The position numbers and the translations under genes are program-made. From an uncultured Oscillospiraceae bacterium (GTDB lineage Bacteria > Bacillota > Clostridia > Oscillospirales > Ruminococcaceae), in assembly GCA_910577565.1 (NCBI GenBank), contig CAJTNJ010000007.1, positions 1-64,000 of the forward strand: a stretch of DNA of 64,000 bases, given 5' to 3'. Positions 8,691-16,947 of this stretch are shown piece after piece. Position 1 is the stretch's first letter. Every line of letters begins with the position of its first letter. The notes beneath the pieces are model-generated. The model did not search any database and was not told the DNA's origin. It was given only the letters and a program-made list of their open reading frames with translations.

Positions 8691-11255
8691 GTGTCTGATA
8701 TAGGGGTTAAGATTGGCGTTAAAGGTGAAAAAGAGTTTAAAAATGCACTTAAAGAAATCAATTCATCATTTAAAGTGTTAAAAAGTGAAATGAATTTAGT
8801 ATCGTCTGAATTTTCCAAAGAAGATAAGTCTATACAGGCAGTGACTGCAAGAAATCAAGTATTAAACAAGCAGATTGACGAGCAAAAAGAGAAAATCTCA
8901 ACACTCCAAAAAGCTCTTGAAAACGCCTCTAATTGTTTTGGTGAGAATGATAAGCGCACGCAAAATTGGCAAATACAACTCAACAACGCAAAAGCCGCCC
9001 TAAACAGTATGGAAAGTGAACTGAAAAAGAACAACGATTCATTACAAAATACCGAAAAAGGATTTGAAAGCGCTGACAAAGAGGCTGATAAATTCGGAAA
9101 AGGTATAAAAAATACCGCCAATGAGACGGATAACGCGCATAATAAGTTTGAAAAATTAAGTGGTACTTTAAAAGGTATAAGTGTAGCGATAGGTGCTGCA
9201 ATGGCTTGTATAGGAACAGCAGCGGTGGCAGGTGGAAAGAAGCTATACGATATGGCACAAGAGACAGCCGAGGCGGGTGATAGTGTAGATAAAACCAGCC
9301 AAAAGCTAGGTATGTCAAGAGCAATTTTCCAAGAGTGGGATTTTGTATTATCGCAAAATGGTATGGACATTGAAACGCTAAAAACAGGAATGAATAAGTT
9401 AAACAATGTTGTTGATGAAAGCATTCAAGGTAATAAAACAGCCGCCGACAAGTTTGCAAGGTTAGGTATTTCTATAGACCAATTAAAGGAAAAAAGTCGT
9501 GAAGAAATATTTAATATGACGATAAAAGGGTTGCAGGGTGTAAAGAATGAGAGTGAGCGCGCAGCTATAGCAAGCAGTATTTTAGGAAAATCTGCTGTTA
9601 ATCTTGCGCCACTGCTTGGTCAAACGGCAGAACAAACAGAAGCGTTAAAAGAAGAGGCAAGGCAATACGGCATGGTATTATCAGATAGCGCAGTAACCGC
9701 ATCTGTCGCATTTACCGATTCAATGGATAAGCTTAAAAGGACGTTTAGTGGTGTAAAACGGACAATAACAGCTGAGTTGTTGCCAGGCATGACAGAAGTA
9801 ATCGATGGATTAGCTGAAATGTTAGCCGGGCAAGCAGGCGCATCGGAGATATTCCAAAAAGGCGTAGCAGATATTGTAAATAGTTTATCATTCGTCTTGC
9901 CTAGAATCATTGAAATTATCATGGCACTCATCACTTCTATTGCCCAAGTAGCCCCACAAATCATAACTGCTTTGATAAACGGAATCTCTTCCTACTTACC
10001 GAAACTGATAGCGGCAGCATCAAATATCATCGTCACTTTTTTAAATGCTTTCGTTTTGGCATTGCCTCAGTTGACCGACGGTGCTTTACAGCTCATGCTT
10101 GCTCTATCAAGCGGTATCATTGATAATTTACCGCTACTTTTAAAGGCTGCTATGCAAATGATAGCGACATTAGCGCAGGGAATTGCAGAAGTGGCGCCAC
10201 AGTTAATCACACAAGTAGTGGGTATCATCCCTATCATTGTTGTGGGATTAATAGAAAACTTGCCCCTGTTGCTAGACGCTGGATTGCAACTTTTAATGGC
10301 AATATTACAAGGAATTGTAGAGTCCATTCCCATTTTAATTTCACAGCTCCCAATAATTATTAATACTATTGTCGATTGTCTGATACAGAGTTTACCTATG
10401 ATAATAGATGCGGGAATACAATTGTTTTTAGCGTTGATACAAGCAATACCGTCCGTTACGCAAGCTTTAACTGATAACCTGCCTCAAATAATAAATGCTA
10501 TCGTAACAGGTCTTGTTGGAAGCATAGACGCAATCATTAGTGGTGGTGTACAACTATTGATGGGACTAATAGACGCGATCCCTATTATAATACAAACACT
10601 TATCCCTCAAATACCCTCAATTGTAATGGCAATAGTAAGCGCACTGATTCAAAATATCCCAGCTGTTATCCAAGGTGGCATACAGCTTTTTATGGGACTT
10701 ATCAGCGCAATACCTACTATTGTATGGGAACTTATCAAATCAGGGCCGCAGATTGTAATTGGACTTGTTGAAGGCATTATGTCGGCGTCCAGCATGGTTG
10801 TTGATATAGGTAAAGATTTGATCAAAGGTTTTTGGGAAGGAATAAAGTCAATGGGAGATTGGTTAATAAGACAAATTAGTGGCTTTTTTGACAACATATG
10901 TAGCGGTATAAAAGGATTTTTTGGAATTCATTCTCCTTCAACTTTGTTTCGAGATGAGTTTGGTAAAAATCTAGCGCTTGGATTAGGAGTAGGTTTTGTA
11001 GGTGAAATGAATCGCGTTAAAAAAGATATACAGTCAAGCTTAAACAGCTTAATGAATGGACTTGGAAGTGTAAATTCCAATTTGACATTAAAAAGTCCTG
11101 AACTTTCTGTAACAGGATTAAATAATGTAAATCCACAGCCTGCTCAATTTAATCAATACAACAATATTTACTCACCTAGTCCGCTAACACCAGCAGAAAC
11201 GGCAAGGATTAACCGAAATGAAATGAGAAAATTAATCGCAGGAGTGAGAATATGA
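8691..11255 (+). CDS. Tail tape measure protein
   Basis: Sets tail length and takes part in DNA ejection; 854 residues. The N-terminal 150 residues are coiled coil (KSEMNLVSSEFSKEDKS, EKISTLQKALENA). A hydrophobic segment lies at about 160-185 (ISVAIGAAMACIGTAAVAGG). Residues 463 to about 700 are hydrophobic tandem repeats. Near the C-terminus, GIKGFFGIHSPSTLFRDEFG is a motif common in Firmicutes tape measures. GTG start. The stop overlaps the distal tail gene (ATGA). Confidence 0.95.
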   Translation: MSDIGVKIGVKGEKEFKNALKEINSSFKVLKSEMNLVSSEFSKEDKSIQAVTARNQVLNKQIDEQKEKISTLQKALENASNCFGENDKRTQNWQIQLNNAKAALNSMESELKKNNDSLQNTEKGFESADKEADKFGKGIKNTANETDNAHNKFEKLSGTLKGISVAIGAAMACIGTAAVAGGKKLYDMAQETAEAGDSVDKTSQKLGMSRAIFQEWDFVLSQNGMDIETLKTGMNKLNNVVDESIQGNKTAADKFARLGISIDQLKEKSREEIFNMTIKGLQGVKNESERAAIASSILGKSAVNLAPLLGQTAEQTEALKEEARQYGMVLSDSAVTASVAFTDSMDKLKRTFSGVKRTITAELLPGMTEVIDGLAEMLAGQAGASEIFQKGVADIVNSLSFVLPRIIEIIMALITSIAQVAPQIITALINGISSYLPKLIAAASNIIVTFLNAFVLALPQLTDGALQLMLALSSGIIDNLPLLLKAAMQMIATLAQGIAEVAPQLITQVVGIIPIIVVGLIENLPLLLDAGLQLLMAILQGIVESIPILISQLPIIINTIVDCLIQSLPMIIDAGIQLFLALIQAIPSVTQALTDNLPQIINAIVTGLVGSIDAIISGGVQLLMGLIDAIPIIIQTLIPQIPSIVMAIVSALIQNIPAVIQGGIQLFMGLISAIPTIVWELIKSGPQIVIGLVEGIMSASSMVVDIGKDLIKGFWEGIKSMGDWLIRQISGFFDNICSGIKGFFGIHSPSTLFRDEFGKNLALGLGVGFVGEMNRVKKDIQSSLNSLMNGLGSVNSNLTLKSPELSVTGLNNVNPQPAQFNQYNNIYSPSPLTPAETARINRNEMRKLIAGVRI
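10077..10790 (+). repeat. 44-residue tandem repeats in the tape measure gene
   Basis: Reading the protein, units start at residues 485 (KAAMQM), 529 (DAGLQL), 573 (DAGIQL), 617 (SGGVQL) and 661 (QGGIQL), each exactly 44 residues apart, with a 22-residue half-unit before the first. The period is 132 bp. The unit is a hydrophobic hairpin-like pattern ending in LPxII. Such units can change tail length by gain or loss. Confidence 0.85.
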
Positions 11256-12133
11256 AAATAACGTGTGAAAATGAAATGGGCGATAATATAACATTTGCAT
11301 ATAAGTTTCCATATTGGTTAGAGGAAATTGAAGGAATATATGGCGTTAAATCAGAAGTGACAACAGTTAATAACGCGCTAACTGACGGAGAAATATATGT
11401 CGGCAACAATGTAGAAAAACGAAATATTGTCATCACTGCAAAGGTTTACAACAATCATGAAAACACAAGAGAGTTATTAGAAAAATTATTTGCGCCATAT
11501 ATAAAAGGAACTTTAACCTATTACTATAATAATAGTAACAACAGTTATAGAACCATTAAATATTATGTAGAAAATTTTGACATGACTTTTAAAGGAAATT
11601 TAAGGACTATCACAGTGTCGTTAATTTGTCCTGATCCTATGTTTTATGGAGAAACAAACTATTATTATATGCTGCAAACTATAGGATTAATTCATTTTCC
11701 TATCTATGTAAACCAGCCTTTTCAAGTGACAAATTACAAAAGACAAGAATTTATCAATGTACTAAATTTCTCTCCAACCGAACAAGGTTTAATCTTTAGG
11801 ATCACAGCCTTACTCGATAGCATCCCCCTTAACTTTTACCCAGATATTGCAAATCTAAACACAGGCGAGCATATTACGCTTGATACGGTGGAAATGGAAG
11901 AGTCCCTTAAAAAAGGTGAATATATAGAAATCTCCACGCTATTTGGAAATAAATATATTGATTTAATACGTGGTGATAAACGATATAGAATGAATTCTAT
12001 GTGGAAAGCAGGCAATACATGGATTCAGGCACACAAAGGAGATAATGTGTTTCGTCTGTCAACGGCTTTAACCATTTCTCCAAACGCTCTGAACCTAACA
12101 ATCATTCATACTCCTAGCTATTGGAGAGTTTAA
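11252..12133 (+). CDS. Distal tail protein (Dit / siphovirus tail component)
   Basis: 293 residues, forming the hub at the end of the tail tube. IYGVKSEVTTVNNALTDGEIYVGN followed by RNIVITAKVYNNHENTRELLE and SLICPDPMFYGE is the recognisable pattern of Sipho_tail / Dit proteins of Gram-positive phages. It overlaps the tape measure stop by four bases and precedes the Gp37-like gene, as in other phages of this type. Confidence 0.85.
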   Translation: MKITCENEMGDNITFAYKFPYWLEEIEGIYGVKSEVTTVNNALTDGEIYVGNNVEKRNIVITAKVYNNHENTRELLEKLFAPYIKGTLTYYYNNSNNSYRTIKYYVENFDMTFKGNLRTITVSLICPDPMFYGETNYYYMLQTIGLIHFPIYVNQPFQVTNYKRQEFINVLNFSPTEQGLIFRITALLDSIPLNFYPDIANLNTGEHITLDTVEMEESLKKGEYIEISTLFGNKYIDLIRGDKRYRMNSMWKAGNTWIQAHKGDNVFRLSTALTISPNALNLTIIHTPSYWRV

Positions 12134-12135
12134 TT

Positions 12136-13197
12136 ATGAATTTTTCAATATTTAAATCAGATACAACAAGATTTTTAGGGGTACTTGACTGTTTCAAATC
12201 ACTAAGATTTAGAAGAAAATATCACGAACCCGGCGAATTTGAAATACACTTGCCGGATAGATTGGAAAATATCAAGTTTCTATCGGTAGATAACTTAATT
12301 CATAGAGATGATATAAAAGAAACAGGTATTATTGAAAAAGTCTCCATCAAAAACAGAAATTTGGTTGTTGCAGGCAGACTATTATCTTGTTGTTTGGATA
12401 ATTGTTATATTGACGCTATATATAATATTTTTAATCTCACCTATGGCGAGGTAATGCAAAAACTCGTTGAAAATCATGGAAAAGATAGCTATTTAAATCC
12501 TTTGCTCAATATAGACAATATATATAAAGGAACTCAAACGTTTAACGCACAAATCAGCTATAAAAATTTATTGTCTGTACTTGTTACACTATCCAAAACC
12601 TCTAACATAGGGTTCAAAGTATATTTGGATCCTATTAAACAATTTTGGCAATTTAAAAGTTACATAGGAGCCAATAGAAGCGTTTTGCAAACTATGAGTT
12701 CACCTATAATATTTAGTGATGAATATGGAAATTTAAGTGGTGAAAGTTATATATTTGATAAAACAAACTATAAAAATCATGCTCTAGTTTTGGGAGAAGG
12801 CGAAGGAGAATCAAGAACTAAGTGTTATATAGATATGAGAAAATGTGACAGTGAACCTAAAAGATATATGATAGTAGATGCAAAGGATATAAAAAGAGAA
12901 GATGGTATGAGTGATAGCGATTATCAAGGACTTTTATATAACCGTGGACTGGATAAGTTAGCTGAAAATGCAATTGTTGAGAATTTTGACGCAGATGCGG
13001 TAACAGGACTTCAATGGGAATATTTAAAGAATTGGAATTTAGGCGATATGGTTACAATTGAGTCAAAAGCATGGGGCATATCAATAGATAAAAGGATTAC
13101 AGAGGTTGAAGAAATTTACGAAAACGGAGCAGTTAAAATAATCCCAACATTTGGAACTCAAGCTCCTGAAACATTAAATTTAGATAGTTTACATTAG
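12136..13197 (+). CDS. Tail protein, ReqiPepy6 Gp37-like (Tal position)
   Basis: About 353 residues. SLRFRRKYHEPGEFEIHLP near the N-terminus, then GRLLSCCLDN, and the C-terminal GDMVTIESKAWGISIDKRITEVEE, are the pattern of siphovirus ReqiPepy6 Gp37-like proteins, which occupy the baseplate/tail-associated position. A TTG 15 bases upstream is in frame, but the ATG at 12136 has GGAGAG at correct distance and starts just after the previous stop. Confidence 0.8.
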   Translation: MNFSIFKSDTTRFLGVLDCFKSLRFRRKYHEPGEFEIHLPDRLENIKFLSVDNLIHRDDIKETGIIEKVSIKNRNLVVAGRLLSCCLDNCYIDAIYNIFNLTYGEVMQKLVENHGKDSYLNPLLNIDNIYKGTQTFNAQISYKNLLSVLVTLSKTSNIGFKVYLDPIKQFWQFKSYIGANRSVLQTMSSPIIFSDEYGNLSGESYIFDKTNYKNHALVLGEGEGESRTKCYIDMRKCDSEPKRYMIVDAKDIKREDGMSDSDYQGLLYNRGLDKLAENAIVENFDADAVTGLQWEYLKNWNLGDMVTIESKAWGISIDKRITEVEEIYENGAVKIIPTFGTQAPETLNLDSLH

Positions 13198-13214
13198 CGA
13201 GGAAGTGATTAAAA

Positions 13215-14681
13215 ATGGCAGAGAAGTATGGATTTATAGGTGATAATTGGTATACTGATGAGTTCTTAGCAGAATATATAGCAAGCTTTATTTCAAATGG
13301 TGTATATAATTTAGAGTTGCAAGTTAAGGCAGCAAGTGATATGCAAGTTTTAGTCAGCGTAGGACGTGGTTGGATAAAAGGATATTATTTTGAACTTTCA
13401 ACTAATATGAAAACTCTTATGATTGACAAAGCAGATACTGTTTTACATAGGATTGACAATATTGTTTTCTATTTAGACCTTATGTCAAAAGAAATGGGAT
13501 TGAAAGTATCAAAAGGCAGTTTTTCTTCCAATCCTACCTCTCCCAGCTTGGTGAGAACACAAGAATATTATGAATTGAAACTGGCAGAAGTGCGAGTAGA
13601 TGCAAAAACAACGCAAATTACTCAAAGCATGATACGCGATACAAGGCTTGATAGCAATATGTGTGGCATTGTACATTGTGTGGTAGACCACATAGATACC
13701 TCAACGCTTATGAAAGAGTTGGAAGATTGGCGCGATAATTATGAAACGCAAACACAGGAGGAATTTGACGAGTGGTTTTATGCTATGAAAGCACAAGTAG
13801 AACCTGTGATGGAAGCGGCAAACACTGCAATTTCGAAAGCAGGCATAGCTACTGAGAGTGCCAATAATGCAGCTCAAAATGCAAGTGACAAAGCAAGTGA
13901 AGCAAATGCAGCAGCAACAAATGCAAACTCTAAAGCTATCTTAGCGGATACAGCGGCGGCAAATGCAGATAACAAAGCAACTTTAGCTAATACAGCGGCC
14001 ACAAGCGCGGGCAATGCCGCAACCAGAGCCAACACAGCTGCTGAGCAAGCTGAACATTTAATAGACGTGGGCATAGATCAAGTGGTTATCGAAAAAATAG
14101 ATGAGCAGAAAAATATGATAAATGGTATTGCCGGACTAAATGCAAGTGGAAAACTTAATCAAATGCCTACTTATATAGATGTGGGAGCTGCTCCTAACTA
14201 TGCTGTTCCCGTGGGTAAGATAGATATTTTTGCAGGTAGGATGATTCCAAACGGTTTTTTGCTTTGCGATGGCAGAGCCGTATCAAGAACCACCTACTCG
14301 AAGTTGTATAGCGAGGTAGGAACGGTTTATGGCAATGGAGATGGCAGCACAACATTTAATTTACCTAATATGCAAGGCAGAGTTCCTGTAGGATTCAAAG
14401 GTGATGACAGTAATTTTAACATATTAGGACAACAAAATGGAACAACTTCTTATGAACTTCGTGCTTTAGTGGGTGCTTGCGATGGCAATGTAAATCGTAT
14501 AGCATATTTCCCGACAGATCCTGTTTTTGACAGTTATAGCGTAGGGTTTTGGATAGAGGGTACTAGCTATACAGGATATATAGCAAAAATCAACCATACT
14601 TCTATGGTTTTGCAAGCAGATGGAAGCAAACCGACCACACTGCAACCTTTCTTAGTTGTTTATTATATTATCAAATATTAA
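13215..14681 (+). CDS. Tail fibre with collar domain
   Basis: 488 residues, probably the receptor-binding fibre. Residues 1-170 form a baseplate-attachment type domain (VSVGRGWIKGYYFEL). Residues about 195-280 are Ala-rich with seven-residue periodicity (ASEANAAATNANSKAILA), predicted trimeric coiled coil. The C-terminal region has the phage tail collar signature: IPNGFLLCDGRAVSRTTY, GTVYGNGDGSTTFNLPN and GRVPVGF. It ends in a compact tip domain. ATG after GAGGAAGTGAT. Confidence 0.9.
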   Translation: MAEKYGFIGDNWYTDEFLAEYIASFISNGVYNLELQVKAASDMQVLVSVGRGWIKGYYFELSTNMKTLMIDKADTVLHRIDNIVFYLDLMSKEMGLKVSKGSFSSNPTSPSLVRTQEYYELKLAEVRVDAKTTQITQSMIRDTRLDSNMCGIVHCVVDHIDTSTLMKELEDWRDNYETQTQEEFDEWFYAMKAQVEPVMEAANTAISKAGIATESANNAAQNASDKASEANAAATNANSKAILADTAAANADNKATLANTAATSAGNAATRANTAAEQAEHLIDVGIDQVVIEKIDEQKNMINGIAGLNASGKLNQMPTYIDVGAAPNYAVPVGKIDIFAGRMIPNGFLLCDGRAVSRTTYSKLYSEVGTVYGNGDGSTTFNLPNMQGRVPVGFKGDDSNFNILGQQNGTTSYELRALVGACDGNVNRIAYFPTDPVFDSYSVGFWIEGTSYTGYIAKINHTSMVLQADGSKPTTLQPFLVVYYIIKY

Positions 14682-14696
14682 AAGGAGTAAAAAATT

Positions 14697-15101
14697 ATGG
14701 CGATGAAAGTTAAATTGTTAGGAGAAAATGGACAATCAATAGGAACTTATCACAGAATATCAAAACTGGAATATGATTTTGATACAAACCAAGTACATAT
14801 AAAAATAGACCACTATGCTAATGAGAGTTATAGGGAAAAAGAAAAAAAGCAAAAACAAAAGATTGAAAATAAAAAGAAAAGATATCAAGAGTTATTTTCA
14901 AAAAAAGATCTAACAGAGAAAGAAAAATTGGAATTTTTAGCATTAAATCCTCAACAAATTGAATCAATAGACATAATGAAAACGTGTATTTGTTCATCCA
15001 AGTATACGTTTTTTATTGAAGATGAAATTGAACTATTAAAAGATGTATATAAAGCGTTAATAGAAAAAATCAATATATTCCAAAATGCAAAAGAAGTGTA
15101 A
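14697..15101 (+). CDS. Phage protein of unknown function
   Basis: 134 residues, not recognised. The N-terminal 45 residues look beta-rich (KVKLLGENGQSIGTYH), the middle is a very basic, probably helical stretch of Lys/Glu/Gln (residues 47-65), and the C-terminus is helical. It lies between the fibre and the holin, where small fibre-associated or tail-tip proteins often occur. ATG with AAAAGGAG. Confidence 0.6.
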   Translation: MAMKVKLLGENGQSIGTYHRISKLEYDFDTNQVHIKIDHYANESYREKEKKQKQKIENKKKRYQELFSKKDLTEKEKLEFLALNPQQIESIDIMKTCICSSKYTFFIEDEIELLKDVYKALIEKINIFQNAKEV

Positions 15102-15147
15102 TTGTAATTTATTTAAACAAAGATCATTTAAAAAGGAGGAGTATACA

Positions 15148-15402
15148 ATGATTAACTGGAAAGTAAGATTAAAAAACAAGGCATTTTTAGTTACGTTTAG
15201 CGCCACTTGTTTAACATTTCTTTATACCATCTTAGGAATGTTTGAAATCGTACCACCTATTACTCAATCGATGGTTGGCGATGTCATTGTTGGCATTGTC
15301 AATATTTTAGCTGCAGTAGGGGTTGTTGTAGATCCAACAACCAACGGAGTAAGTGACAGCCATAAAGTATTATTATACGATAAACCTAAACAAGATAATT
15401 AA
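15148..15402 (+). CDS. Holin, phi LC3 family
   Basis: 84 residues. It opens with MINWKVRLKNKAFLVTF, followed by two membrane segments (LTFLYTILGMF; IVGIVNILAAVGVVVDPTT) and the DPTTNGVSDS motif diagnostic of phi LC3-type holins, with a charged C-terminus. It makes membrane lesions that let the adjacent amidase reach the cell wall. The ATG at 15148 follows AAGGAGGAG; an in-frame extension to 15085 is not needed. Confidence 0.9.
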   Translation: MINWKVRLKNKAFLVTFSATCLTFLYTILGMFEIVPPITQSMVGDVIVGIVNILAAVGVVVDPTTNGVSDSHKVLLYDKPKQDN

Positions 15403-15435
15403 AATTTATGAAGTGTGAATTGGGAGGAAATAATT

Positions 15436-16113
15436 ATGACAAAATTAGCAATATATGCAGGCCATGGCGGAAGCGATAGTGGAGCAATTTATGGAGATAG
15501 GCGTGAAAAAGACTATACATTAGAAATATCCAATGGAGTGAGTGAAATTTTAAAAAGCGCAGGCTTTGAAGTAGTTAATAACAGAACAACTGACACAAAT
15601 AGAAATATTAATAATGACGCAAAACTTGCAAACAAAAGTGGTGTAGATGGTGTGATAGAGTTTCATTTTAATGCAGGAGGAGGAACTGGAACGGAAACCT
15701 ATTGCAGTGTTGTTGGAAATGAAAGCAGAAAGTTGGCTACTGCTATACAAAGCCGAATTGTTAGTTTAGGTTTTAAAGACCGAGGTGTTAAAACAAAAAC
15801 AGATGGTGATGGACGAGACTATTTTGGAATTATACGCATGACAAATACTCCGGCAGTTGTTGTTGAAACGTGTTTTATTGACAATAACAGCGATATGAAT
15901 TTGTATAACTCAATTATAAATCTCATAAATCACATAGCTGACGCTATTTATAGATTTTATGCAAGTGCACAGCGAACCTATACTGTACAAAAGGGAGATA
16001 CTTTAAGTGGTATAGCTTCAAAGTTTGGCATTAGTTATCAAGAAATCGCAAATAAAAATAAGATTACCAATCCTAACTTTATTTACCCTGGACAAGTTCT
16101 AAAAGTTCGATAA
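15436..16113 (+). CDS. Endolysin: N-acetylmuramoyl-L-alanine amidase with LysM
   Basis: About 225 residues. The Amidase_3 domain (residues 1-175) shows the zinc ligands and catalytic Glu in IYAGHGGSDSG, GVIEFHFNAGGG and VVVETCFIDN. A single LysM repeat occupies the last 45 residues (YTVQKGDTLSGIASKFG to YPGQVLKVR) and binds peptidoglycan. It lyses the host at the end of infection, released by the holin upstream. ATG at 15436 with GGGAGGAAA. Confidence 0.95.
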   Translation: MTKLAIYAGHGGSDSGAIYGDRREKDYTLEISNGVSEILKSAGFEVVNNRTTDTNRNINNDAKLANKSGVDGVIEFHFNAGGGTGTETYCSVVGNESRKLATAIQSRIVSLGFKDRGVKTKTDGDGRDYFGIIRMTNTPAVVVETCFIDNNSDMNLYNSIINLINHIADAIYRFYASAQRTYTVQKGDTLSGIASKFGISYQEIANKNKITNPNFIYPGQVLKVR

Positions 16114-16126
16114 TGGGTAGTTAAAA

Positions 16127-16552
16127 ATGACAGACAAACAAAAACTCAAAATATATAAAATGAGGTTAGAAGGACTTAGCTATTCTCAAATCGCTTTGTC
16201 TTTAAGCATTTCTAAAAACACCATTAAATCTTATTGTCAAAAGCATGGGCTAGGAAAAAGCGTTAAGAATCATAAAAAAGAAACAATAACACAGTGTAAA
16301 TATTGTAATAAGCCCCTAATACAAAATACAAAGCATAAACAAAGAAAATTTTGCTCTACCAAATGTAAGACGAAATGGTTTAATCAACATAGAAATGTGT
16401 TAAGGTCTCAAGCGACCAAGATATTTACATGCAAAAATTGTAATCAATCATTTGTTTGTTATGCAAATAGCAATCGAAAATATTGTTGCCACAATTGTTA
16501 CATCACATCGCGTTTTGGAAAGGTAGAATATGAATCAAGAAATGTTTCATAA
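16127..16552 (+). CDS. HTH and zinc-finger protein of the recombination module
   Basis: 141 residues. The N-terminal 45 residues form a helix-turn-helix (MRLEGLSYSQIALSLSIS followed by KNTIKSYCQKHGL). Two zinc-binding treble-clef-like units follow: CKYCNKPLI with KFCSTKCKTKW, and CKNCNQSFV with KYCCHNCY. Proteins of this layout are seen beside large serine recombinases in clostridial elements; a role as a DNA-binding recombination or regulatory factor is inference. It overlaps the next small gene. Confidence 0.7.
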   Translation: MTDKQKLKIYKMRLEGLSYSQIALSLSISKNTIKSYCQKHGLGKSVKNHKKETITQCKYCNKPLIQNTKHKQRKFCSTKCKTKWFNQHRNVLRSQATKIFTCKNCNQSFVCYANSNRKYCCHNCYITSRFGKVEYESRNVS

Positions 16553-16676
16553 ACAGATAGAATATTTAGCAGCATTATATGTTTTCAAACAATTGGAAAA
16601 AGAAAAGATTCTATCTAAAAAGGATATGGAGAAAATTGAAAATGCACTAAATAAAAAGTATGATTTGCCTCTTTAA
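16530..16676 (+). CDS. SHOCT-like small protein
   Basis: 48 residues. MNQEMFHKQIEYLAALYVF then LEKEKILSKKDMEKIENALNKKY matches the short SHOCT-like helix pair (LxxxGxIs/LSxxEFxxxK) found next to clostridial site-specific recombinases. ATG at 16530 with AAGGTAGA; it overlaps the zinc-finger gene by 23 bases, suggesting coupling. The function is unknown; the conserved position suggests a recombinase partner. Confidence 0.7.
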   Translation: MNQEMFHKQIEYLAALYVFKQLEKEKILSKKDMEKIENALNKKYDLPL

Positions 16677-16688
16677 GATATAAATATC

Positions 16689-16717
16689 TTGATATATGAA
16701 TTAAAATATGATATTAT
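16689..16717 (+). promoter_or_regulatory. Promoter upstream of folded RNA / recombinases
   Basis: TTGATA (16689-16694), a 17-base spacer, and TATTAT (16712-16717). It fits a vegetative sigma-A promoter with a start near 16724, just before the first stem of the RNA described next. Confidence 0.6.
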
Positions 16718-16723
16718 GTAATT

Positions 16724-16863
16724 AGGTAAAATAAAAAGTTATAGCAGATGAGAAAAGTTGGCGCTTTTCTAATCCTGCATAAGGTGATAAGCCCACCTTA
16801 CACAACCATATAGGCACTATAACAATATTTAGTGTATCTGACATTGCAATAAAAGTCAAGTTC
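16724..16863 (+). ncRNA. Candidate structured RNA (three-way junction) before the recombinase genes
   Basis: The non-coding stretch folds by eye into a closing stem P1 (16738-16744 with 16817-16823, 7 bp perfect), hairpin P2 (16751-16758 with 16763-16770, 8 bp with a UGGC loop, below it GCAG/CTGC at 16744-16747 and 16775-16778), and hairpin P3 (16780-16786 with 16794-16800, 7 bp perfect). The P2 loop (GGC) could kiss the P3 loop (GCC). It lies between a promoter and an intrinsic terminator, the layout of a cis-regulatory aptamer or a small RNA. I recognise no known riboswitch class. Confidence 0.55.
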
Positions 16864-16907
16864 AAAAGCGTGTGTAAGTGTAAAATTCACCTTACATATG
16901 CTTTTTT
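16864..16907 (+). terminator. Intrinsic terminator/attenuator before the recombinase gene
   Basis: A stem of about 14 bp (16867-16880 pairing with 16888-16902, one bulged base, two G-U pairs, seven-base loop) is followed by six T residues. It stands 40 bases before the recombinase start. The 3' arm contains CACCTTACA, also present in the upstream hairpin at 16794, so the two structures could exchange strands. Confidence 0.75.
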
Positions 16908-16947
16908 ATTTATGCCTAAATCAATAATTAACCCGGGAGGTATAAAT

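Noticed and set aside
10067..10333. Minus-strand frames opposite the tape measure gene
   Set aside because: Long open frames arise here because of the repeated, low-complexity coding sequence; they have no start signals.
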